A program made the translations under genes and the position numbers. Shown in pieces: positions 55,864-64,000 of a DNA stretch of 64,000 bases. The stretch spans positions 5,828,001 through 5,892,000 of the forward strand of contig OX463829.1 of NCBI GenBank assembly GCA_949825045.1. The letters are read 5' to 3'. The DNA is from Argyresthia goedartella. Lineage: Eukaryota > Arthropoda > Insecta > Lepidoptera > Argyresthiidae. The stretch's first letter is position 1; the number at the start of each line of letters is the position of its first letter. The notes under the pieces are model-generated. The model searched no databases. It saw only the letters and a program-made list of their open reading frames with translations, and was not told the DNA's origin.

Positions 55864-56763
55864 GGATTGGAGGGATTGGATCAGGGGCGCCATAGCCTCT
55901 CGACTAAATAAAAAATCATTACTTGGCGGAAGGTTCTTCAAGCTTGCCTTCAAGTTTTGATTTGACACCTCATTCAAAATTCGGTTGCAGCGCACTTCAA
56001 TACATTCAGTTCTCTTTCCTGTCATAATTTGTAAAGTCGTCTCATAATTTTTATAAATTGGCGAGCCTGATCCAAATATTGATGATACCTTGTCATATAA
56101 GGTGTTAGCATTAAGCTCATGGCCATTAGACCAATCAATTAATTCCTGTAGGCCCTGTTTCAGAATACTTATATTTGCCAGGACTGCATTAGTTAGGCCG
56201 GCTAACATATTTTCTGTAGACGCAAGATAATCTTTACCCTTATTGAAATGCATCAGTTCCTCATTAATCTTTAATTCAACAAAGCCTGGGGTAGCCAACA
56301 CGGACTTTAATGAGTTTTTATAACGAAACGCCTGCCATGCCGGCGAGTTAAACTTTTGAAGTTTGTTCAAAGCTAATAAACGGATAGGATCAGCGGGTTG
56401 AATAACAGTCCCATCCTTTATTTCCGTGTCGATCTCTCCTAGTTCGACGATCTTTTTCTTTTGTCTTATCGGAATCAAGGAGTCTTCAGAGTCGTTTAAA
56501 ACACGGTCGACGACGGGTTGTTTTGATGACCCCTCGCCACTAGTCGCGTGTGCATGCAACATTACATTTGTAAGGTAACTCACCTGTGAAATAATCGTGT
56601 ACGCTACCTGCGGCATTTGCTCGCCGAGAGCAATCCGAGGGCGTTTATTTGGTGGAGAAGTCTCCTCCTCCGAGGACGAAGACGACTCCCCATCGGAATC
56701 AGAACTTACTGATTCATGAGAACCTCTATCATTTTGCGGAATGGATCCGCCTCCTCCGCGTTG
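55851..56763 (-). pseudogene. DIRS-like retrotransposon gag, N-terminal and middle part
   Basis: An open frame without an ATG at its start reads an acidic segment (SSSSSEEETSPP), then TPGFVELKINEELMHF, YLASTENMLAGLTNAVL, IFGSGSPIYKN, MTGKRTECIEVRCNRIL and DFLFSREAMAPLIQSL. I recall this order from DIRS-type gag proteins. It is cut at the left inversion breakpoint (55851-55863). The C-terminus is at 60143 on the plus strand. Confidence 0.72.
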
Positions 56764-57311
56764 TCAGAAGGGTTAATTTTCACAGGATTTCACTAAATTT
56801 TCACTAGTTTTCACGATAAAATGTAAGAGCACTTGTCACTTTTAGTGGGAAAATATACGCTATGACACTTAAGGAAAATGACAGCTCGCTTTTGGTCAAG
56901 CGGTATGTTTTGAGCGTTTCTAAGGGAAACTCAATACGCATTCTTCAATATAGAGACGTTATGTGTTTGTCAATGTACATAATCATCAAATTAAAGTAAT
57001 TTTAGGTTGAGTAAATACATGAATGCTTATAAGCTACACTTAATAATTACATAAACATAGTAAGTATTGTAGGTACATAATTCTCGTATCGTAATACACA
57101 CTTGATTAAAATACAAACAGCAATCTTATTCACATTTGATATATTTTTTCTAGAGATAATCATAATGGAGTGCTATAATGACCCCAAGGTATAGTTGTAA
57201 TTTTGTTCATTAATATATATCTCTTGTCATCGTTTCTGCTTAAAACTAATTTGTTTAATTTCCTAGTAAAGACTTTGTGGTTTTTAGATTTTATAATATA
57301 CATATCATCTC
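56764..57311. other. Gap between polymerase 3' end and gag 5' end
   Basis: It should contain the DIRS left terminus, as the gag frame starts at 56763 and the polymerase ends at 57312. No terminal repeat could be recognised by eye. Confidence 0.35.
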
Positions 57312-60142
57312 TTAATTCTTTGTTACTATAGTGTATAAAAAATGTTTGAATTTATCCATCTGAAGATTTTTGGTAACGGATTTTTTTATACCTTTTGCTT
57401 TTTTAATAGATTTTTTTTCTGTGTTAATGCAATATAATTTAGCTCGTAATCCAATGAATTCTGATATCACTTGACCTCCCATTTCATCTTTGAAATATCC
57501 AGGTAATTTTATATTCGCTTGCGGTATATCATATACATTTCCTACCTCAAAATTACTTGTGTCAAAATATTGGATATTTCGTTTCATATCTTTGTAAAAA
57601 TCGGGGGTTTTTATGATATATAGCAGGCTATCCGTGTCTGTATAGCAAAGTTTAAGATCTTGACCATACAGATTTTTCATGACAGAATAGTGGAATTTAT
57701 ACAAGTAACTCTTTGCTATTTCAAGTACACTGAACCCGATATAGATTGGTCTGTCTAAGACAAGTTTAGTTTGTTGTAACTGAATTGCCACCAAATTTTA
57801 GGAAAAGACGGCTAAGTTTTTAAAATTCGGCATGCTAATATATTTATCCGCAGCACAAAGTTTATTAGTTAGGTTATGAACATCTCTCCAAACATTGACA
57901 AGTTTTACGTCAACCTGCTTTCGTTTATTTTCAATAGTTTTGCCAAAGATGCTATTATTTTGTTTTTTTTTTAAATCGCTTTCGAATTCAGATGTTGCTT
58001 TCTGACGCAAAACTGTATTTAATTCTATATAGGGTTTCAAAAAGTTATCCTGTTCAAAGGTCAAAATTCTATGTATTTTCAAAAGTCTCAACTCGTTTAA
58101 CAGACACTCATTCAAATGCACATAATGTATGATGTATATTTATACTTGTTATGTAGATTCGCTATGAGTTTTTTACTCCTTTTGCCTGGTGCTGCATATT
58201 TTCTGGCGCAAATGGTAGATCCGAATGTTCATCATGAATGTTAACAGTGTATTCAATATCAACTTCTAGAATATAACCTTTTTGACCGCACTCTGGTATA
58301 GATTCTAAATTGAACATTTCAATTTCATCATGTTTTAAAAAGCGGAAATTTTTGGTAGGAAGTTTTTGCATCATTGCAAAACCATATAGATTGACACAGT
58401 CCATATACACTAAGTAAGAATCTGGTACATTGTCATCGTAATCACTCAAATACACGTTATTTGCTTTGGCGTGTCTTAACTAGCATTGAGCAAGTCCTCC
58501 CCGTATACCGTTTTCTAACATCTGATACATTTCAATATCAGAAATCAAATCCAATTCAACTTTGGTAAATAACAACATAGCATCCCAACTAAGTGAAGGA
58601 GATGACACATAGTAGCAAGGATCCAGGTTATATAAATTCAAACTCATCACTCTAAACTTTTCAAAAACATCACATAGCAATAATACATCACACATTAGAT
58701 AAAGATCCGTCTACTCTCCCAGATTTTTTATTTGAAAGACCTGCCAAACCTTTTGCGCATGATTATAGTTTTCTTCACTTATATTTTCACCTGAAAGTTT
58801 GTTGAAAAAATATTTTTTTTCTGGTAACTGACTGTCTTCGTATCGTTTCCATGAATCTACATAATCGTAACAATAATTTCGTTTTCTACGAAGTAAATCG
58901 AATAAATGTTGTTGTGGGAAAAAAGTTTTTAAGCTCTGAAAATCACTCGGATCCAAAGTATCCACTAGTTTGTCCAAGCTCGAACTCAGAAAATTAAAAG
59001 AGTCAATAAATTTTAATTGTGCCGAATTATCTTTATCTATTGGGATGAACTTTGTTAAAGTTATATATTATTTCCCTTTCGTTTGAGGAATCAAATTAAT
59101 ACGGCCTGCAATATTAGCTAATTCTGTTATGAATAAGTGACAAACATAACCAGAGAGATTGTGAAATACAATCGGTATGAACTGACAAGTCTTTGCATTG
59201 AAGTTACATAAATTATGAGCAGGTCCGCGTAACTTTCCCGTGAAGTGATCATGATCAGCTACATTTGTATCATCGTTTTTAAAATCCAGCTTGCAGATGT
59301 GACCTACTGTCGCATTTTCAATCGATTGACGCTCGGTTTCAGTTAGTGGCAACATTTCCTTGTTAGAATATATTAATGGGTACAATTTCATCACATCACG
59401 AGTGATACACTCCGCAAACTTTTTGCTACAATATGGGCCCCGATACGATACGTACTCATTCAGTTCTGGCTTTGACGCACAACATATATAGTACGCAAAA
59501 CATGATGCTTCATGAATTTGAAGATCTTGTACATATTGTTTTTTACTTCTATCAGAATATTCTCGGAGCAAACTTTCAAAATCACCATAGATTACAATTG
59601 GTATTTTTTGAGTTTTTTCAACATTGGAAAATAGTTTTTACCCTAGCGCAATCATGAGTTGCGAGTTTTTGCTCACAGTCAAAGTATATGAAACACTCCT
59701 CACACAAAAATATCTTACATTTGTGTTTAGTAAGCTGTTTGTGTACGAGTCTTTCAAATTTTTTTATCAAGCAGAAATGAAATACTTCATTGTTTTCCAG
59801 GACTAATAAATTAACATGATGCAACTTTCGCTTAGCCGTTTTGTATAAAGGCCCCGTAACATGTTGCTTTTTTTCCAATCCATAGACATTTACAGAAATA
59901 CTTTCATTTTTCATCTCAAACAGTTTTATGTCATCTAAGCTTGAAGGAAATTTCATACTTGAAATATTCAAAATGTCTTCAAAATGAGGATAAGTTGATA
60001 CTCGGGTTGAGTTACTTTTCACAGGATAAAGATGTGCCATAACGCTGTACAAAAAACAATAATTGTCATTGTTTTTTATGTTCAAACAGGCCTTGGTATT
60101 TTGAATATTTTTCGGTAAATTTATGTAAGTTCCTGCTCTCAA
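57312..60142 (-). pseudogene. Protein-primed family-B DNA polymerase, Polinton/adintovirus-like, decayed
   Basis: On the minus strand the order is: an OTU-like/N-terminal region (NNDNYCFLYSVMAHLYP), a zinc finger (CKIFLCEECFIYFDCE, then HDC), an endonuclease-VII-like HNH block (VADHDHFTGKLRGPAHNLCN, about 59215-59275), an exonuclease region (YDYVDSW; HAQKVWQVF; CDVLLLCDVFEKFR), polymerase motif A (YMDCVNLYGFAM), motif B (NSIFGKTIEN) and motif C (CYTDTDSLLY). Catalytic aspartates are present but at least six frameshifts or stops break the frame, so it is dead. Such genes belong to Polinton/Maverick-type transposons or adintoviruses. No integrase, capsid or ATPase was identified. The N-terminus was separated by an inversion. 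Confidence 0.85.
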
Positions 60143-60400
60143 GTTTGGCTGAATACTCCCACATATGTAAAAGAAAAGAAAGCTCCTGCAAATACTAATA
60201 CTACCAGACAGTCAGAGAAGCAGGCAAAAGAATATGATGGCTCTGGCTCTAGGAGATTTCAGTCAGACATGTAGACTCACAATACACATCAAAAGCGTGA
60301 TAAAAGAAACAAGAGGCAGGGCCAAAAACAGAATAAGCCCTTTCCCAATAACCATGCCTCGGCCAAGAAGAAGTGACAATCAAGCTTTTCAGGGGGGATG
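60143..60400 (+). pseudogene. DIRS-like gag, C-terminal part
   Basis: It starts at the right breakpoint with WLNTPTYVKEKKAP, then a basic Gln/Arg/Asn-rich tail (TRQSEKQAKEYDGSGSRR; KQNKPFPNN). This is the expected continuation of the gag interrupted at 55851. It leads directly into the reverse transcriptase. Confidence 0.65.
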
Positions 60401-62077
60401 CCTACAGTTACACAAGCACAAATGGAGTCAACTAGAAGCAAACCATTTCATTTTGAAAACCATAACGGGATCAAGAATCCCATTCAAATCCAAACCCCCC
60501 CTTACATTTCCAACACATTACCAACAGAGAAGATTCTGTACAAAAGTGTCCCCGGAAATGACAAAAATGATAGGGCAGCTAAAGGACCAAAAGATCTTGG
60601 AGATCCCACCAACCAAAAACCCCAGCTTCATTTCAAAGATGTTTTTGGTGAAAAAAGCAGATGGTGGAGTTCGGCCAATTTTCGACCTGCGGGGTCTGAA
60701 CCAGCATGTCGCAACCAAGAAGTTCAAGCTGGTGTCTCATGCAACAGTGCCAGAGTTTCTGCAACCACTGGACTATATGATAAAGATAGACCTCTCGCAG
60801 GCTTACTTTCATGTCCCAATATTGAACTCGCACAGAAGATTCCTCAGAATAGTATACAATAGAGAACTGTTACAGCTAACTTCTTTGCCCTTCGGCCTAT
60901 GTTCAGTGCTACGTACCTTTGCAGCCCTTTCAATCTGGACTGCGGAAGTCCTTCGGGCCAAAGGTATCCGAGTCCTAGTGTACCTGGACGATTACCTGTT
61001 GGCAAATCAGAACCGTTCAGAGTTAGAGCAGAAGCGAGGCAGGTGTTCTCTCCTAGAGACACAGACCCTTCTTGGCCATTTGAACTTTGCCAACATAACC
61101 ATACACAGGGGTCAGCTACATTGCAGAAGGATGCAGATTTTCCTCAGACAATTCTGTCAAAACAGACCTCGACAAAAGAGGATGATTCCTTCAGGAGTTC
61201 TGGCAGAGATGAGATGGTGGAAGAAGGCTCTTCACTATACCTCAGCGCCCCTACTCAAAAAGGATATAACTCACTTCTTGACCACGGACGCAGCGGATGC
61301 GGGATGGGGGGCCAATTAAACGGACTTCACCTGTCAGGAACGTGGAACAAGAAGCAGAGGGTATGGCACTCTAATCTAAAGGAGATGTACGCGGTTTATG
61401 CAGCAATAAAGAGTCAGATGGACCACCTCAGAGGTGCACACGTACTAGTCCAGACAGACAATCGCACCCTCGTTGCCTACATCAGGAAGGAGGGGGGCAC
61501 GAAATCCTTACTGCTGCTGAACCTGACAACCAGACTGCTGACACTTACCGACCAGCTGAAAGTTTCACAGTCGGCTTGCTACCTCCCGGGGAGGTACAAC
61601 AGTATCTCAGACAGGTTATCACGAGGAAAACCTCTTCCAGAGTGGCATTTGCTCCCAGAGGCCACGGAGGCCATATTCAAAAACTGGGGAGTGCCAGAAA
61701 TCGACTTGTTCGCTTCCTTAGAAACAAAGGTAGTCCCAAAGTATGTAACACTAGACTCCAGAGATGGTTTAGCCGAATTCTGCAATGCGTTCAGTCGTCC
61801 CTGGAGGTACCAGCTAGGGTGGATCTTTCCTCCTCCCAACTTAATACCACAAGTGCTGCGCCACTTAAACAAAGCATGGGGCACATTCATTCTGATTGCC
61901 CCAGTGTGGACTCAGTGCTACTGGATGACGGACGTTCGGGCACGAACTTTAGAGGAACCTCTACCAATACCGAACCTGCGGAGGGTGCTGGTGGACAACA
62001 CCACAGGTTATCATCCTCCCCAAACAGATCTCCTGGAGCTACAGGCTTGGAAGATTGGGGGTGGAGCGACCATATAG
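60400..62077 (+). pseudogene. DIRS-like reverse transcriptase and RNase H
   Basis: The RT reads NPSFISKMFLVKKADGGVRP, DLRGLNQHV, YMIKIDLSQAYFHVP (motif A), LTSLPFGL and VLVYLDDYLL (catalytic YLDD) to about 61035. RNase H follows (HFLTTDAADAGWGAN; LKEMYAVYAAI; VLVQTDNRTLVAYI). A frameshift near 61312 separates the two frames. The conserved region typical of DIRS elements (PEIDLFAS, CNAFSRPW, GWIFPPPNLIP) ends the ORF. The long frames show a fairly recent copy. Confidence 0.88.
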
Positions 62078-62296
62078 CCGGATGGAATATTCATGAGAGG
62101 AATCTTCTAAAGAAGAGCTGGAGATCTTCTACTTTAACTACATAAGCACCAGCAATAAAGAGATGGAGAGAGTGGTGTACGGAACATAACATAAACTGTA
62201 AATCGCCCAGCGGACATGACGTGGCGAGATTTCTAGCAGACCTACATCTGCATCACAGCCTGTCATACAATACTATTTTATTACACAAATCAGCTG
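62040..62296 (+). pseudogene. DIRS tyrosine recombinase, N-terminal fragment only
   Basis: It reads NIHERNLLKKSWRSSTLTT, a stop, then KRWREWCTEHNINCKSPSGH, DVARFLADLHLHHSL and YNTILLHKSAV. This is the core-binding (SAM-like) domain of DIRS tyrosine recombinases. The catalytic R-H-R-Y domain is absent; the sequence ends at a perfect palindrome. Confidence 0.7.
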
Positions 62297-62345
62297 TAGT
62301 CAATCAACAAACACATAACACCGTTATGTGTTTGTTGATTGACTA
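62297..62345. repeat. Perfect 23-bp palindrome at the DIRS truncation point
   Basis: The stem starts TAGTCAATCAACAAACACAT, has a 3-nt loop (ACC at 62320-62322) and an exact inverse. The first arm continues the recombinase reading frame, so the palindrome was formed by fold-back copying at the broken end. Confidence 0.9.
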
Positions 62346-62398
62346 TAGATATATTGAGATATATAGATATATTGAGATATATTGAGTATAGAAATCTA

Positions 62399-62690
62399 AA
62401 TGTGCCTTTCGGAATACGCTGTGAAAATAAAAAGTTAATGATTGGAAATAAAAATGTTATGATATTAAATTCAAATCGAATTGGTTCACACCCGTTCATC
62501 AAAATAGATGATGAAAAATTTGAAATGACTTCAGGATTAAAATAATTGTTGTTTCAGAGCAAACCTGATTTAAAAATTGTATCTGAAAGGGATAAATTAA
62601 TGTATGAAGATATTTTAAATCTTACTAGTGCTCATAAGAGAGATTTTGATACATTAAATCAAATTAAGGTGATATGTAAATAATAAATCA
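62399..62690 (+). pseudogene. Fragment possibly from the same polymerase-type element
   Basis: It reads VPFGIRCENKKLMIGNKNV, then KIDDEKFEMTSGL, and after a stop LKIVSERDKLMYEDILNLTS and AHKRDF. I recall the G-I-...-MIGN...-GLW/L layout from uncharacterised proteins encoded beside insect PolB genes. It continues the polymerase-element context on the far side of the DIRS insertion. The assignment is tentative. Confidence 0.35.
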
Positions 62691-62810
62691 AAGCTCGAGG
62701 GGCGTGGTTTAACCAAGAACGCGGGGAGCGCCCCCCGATGAATACATCGCAAGCGGTCAGCGAGCCGGCAAGGCGGCGCGGCAGGCCGGCGGTGTTTCAA
62801 AGCTTTAGAA
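62691..62810. other. GC-rich patch
   Basis: CGAGGGGCGTGGTTTAACC, GCGGGGAGCGCCCCCCGATG and GGCAAGGCGGCGCGGCAGGC stand out in AT-rich DNA. There is no coding frame or tRNA fold that I can see. Confidence 0.4.
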
Positions 62811-63419
62811 TAAAGGAGGCATGGAGTCGCCAAAAATATAATAGGTTTAGGTTAGTATTCCCGCTAATTATACTTAATTATTATTAGCAAACTTTATTTA
62901 GTTTTTTGCTTTATTTAGTAATGATAACATAAAACTCTCGAGCTATATATGTTTATATTTCATGACTCGCTTCTGATGGGGCATTTTGCAAACGAGCAAA
63001 AATATAAACAAGTATACTTGTACGGTAAATTTCCCTATTCTCAGAATAAATTCTTGTATACCACCTACACTACTGAACCAATCCTGGCCTATATTACAAA
63101 TATATATCGCTTGTTTCTTATAATTTAGTAGTTGTAATGATTTAGAGGCTCGAAAATCGCGATCTGCGACACCTATGAGACCCTAGGCCCTAGATACGAA
63201 TTTGAGAGATGAAGCAAGGGAAGGGTCTTAACCCAAGAGAATAAAATCTCCAGGAAATAGAAGATTTAACAAAATTTAAAAAACTTTTAAAATGTTACCT
63301 CGCCGAAAAATGCTACTACGTGCTGCAGGAATTCTTCGAAGATAAAAATTATTAGGAAAATAAATTTAGTCTCTTTAACCTGTGAACAGCTGATCGGGTC
63401 AATGTAAAAGTTATGTGTA

Positions 63420-63540
63420 TGTGTAGATAAATTTGTTATACCCTGTCAGGGTGCATGTACCCTACATACATTTTCCACCTGTAGTGTGAATTGTACATGT
63501 TATATGCAAATAAATGAATATGAATATGAATATGAATATC
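63420..63540 (+). repeat. LINE-type 3' end with (TGAATA)n tail
   Basis: A short palindrome (TACCCTGTCAGGGTGCATGTA) is followed by AAATAAATGAATATGAATAT repeats, as in 3' ends of LINEs with simple-repeat tails. No ORF is attached. Confidence 0.45.
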
Positions 63541-63624
63541 TGACAAATTTAATTTTGCTATGAATTTTTCTTTTAAATAAAAAACAGCGTTTATCATAAT
63601 TATAATTTATATAATATAATTTAT

Positions 63625-64000
63625 TTAAAAGTCACTAAAATCTATAACAATCCTACTTTTTTCTGGGACTACCGTAACAATTCTCTCGTCTTCATTAAAT
63701 TGTTCATCTGAAACATTTGCGCTGCATGATTTATTCTCTTTGCTCGGAACATTGCCATTAGTTTTTTTGATTACGTATTCTGGATCACGGATCGTCTGAT
63801 TTCTTGTATACCGTGGATCCACCAGTTCTGGTAAGAGGCAGTCAAAATAAAAAGACAATAACTTTGGCTCCATTTTATCTTTCCAAAACTTGTCGTCCTT
63901 GCAAATTGTATGTGTTTTTATTTTGTTTTTGCCATACCAAACTGCCAACAAGCATTTGTCTCTTTTACATATGTGCATTTGCCCTTGGGCTTGTATATAC
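63625..64000 (-). CDS. YqaJ-type exonuclease, C-terminal end (runs off the window)
   Basis: The frame enters from beyond 64000 and reads QAQGQMHICKRDKC, LLAVWYGKNKIKTH, DDKFWKDKMEPKLLSFYFD and CLLPELVDPRYTR, then a disordered tail ending VIDFSDF. The YQVQGQMHI motif and the FW-KM-PKL-FY--CLLPEL end are typical of YqaJ/lambda-exonuclease-like nucleases found in insect genomes and large DNA viruses. The catalytic domain lies outside the window. There is no internal stop in the visible part. Confidence 0.65.
   Translation of the reverse strand, partial: YIQAQGQMHICKRDKCLLAVWYGKNKIKTHTICKDDKFWKDKMEPKLLSFYFDCLLPELVDPRYTRNQTIRDPEYVIKKTNGNVPSKENKSCSANVSDEQFNEDERIVTVVPEKSRIVIDFSDF

Overview
The window looks like nuclear DNA from an insect, most likely a moth or butterfly. 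Genes have many small exons with GT-AG introns. Between them lie dense interspersed repeats: tRNA-derived SINEs, CR1-type LINEs, a maT (DD37D) mariner, Tc1 and hAT relics, and many short inverted-repeat (MITE-like) elements. The lepidopteran assignment is inferred from the repeat types and protein families; no species can be named from sequence alone.

Three host-type genes can be assembled from phase-consistent exons. (1) A GPI-anchored alkaline phosphatase on the + strand, ten coding exons from 1275 (or 1245) to 29525, giving 517 residues with a signal peptide, every catalytic and metal-binding residue and a hydrophobic GPI tail. (2) A cytochrome b5 on the - strand, four exons from 50507 down to 32421, giving 115 residues with both haem histidines and a C-terminal membrane anchor; its last intron is 16.7 kb. 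(3) A 200-residue, lysine-rich, probably nuclear protein of unknown function on the + strand (53282-55004), whose start codon is split by its first intron. Two more - strand first-exon candidates lie inside the large cytochrome b5 intron: a THAP zinc-finger exon at 38.5 kb, enclosed by ~130-bp inverted repeats, and an unrecognised exon at 40.5 kb.

Layout: 1-4 kb upstream repeats and ALP exon 1; 4-9.6 kb ALP exons 2-7, with an antisense retroelement ORF1 in intron 2; 9.6-18.5 kb a huge ALP intron holding Tc1, two CR1 LINEs and nested MITEs; 18.5-29.5 kb ALP exons 8-10, a satellite-like array and the maT element; 29.5-30.1 kb a minisatellite made of copies of the ALP GPI-tail coding sequence; 30.7-50.5 kb cytochrome b5 and its repeat-filled introns; 53.2-55 kb the unknown gene; 55.4-62.7 kb a decayed family-B DNA polymerase element (Polinton/adintovirus-like) combined with a DIRS-like tyrosine-recombinase retrotransposon; 63.6-64 kb the C-terminal end of a YqaJ-type nuclease running off the window.

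The most striking structures are a ~4.3-kb inversion (about 55.85 to 60.14 kb) that breaks both the polymerase gene and the DIRS gag at a shared 13-bp inverted microhomology; the minisatellite derived from the ALP C-terminus; the THAP exon between long inverted repeats; and a stack of insertions (MITE in CR1 in Tc1). All homology calls come from motif recognition by eye.
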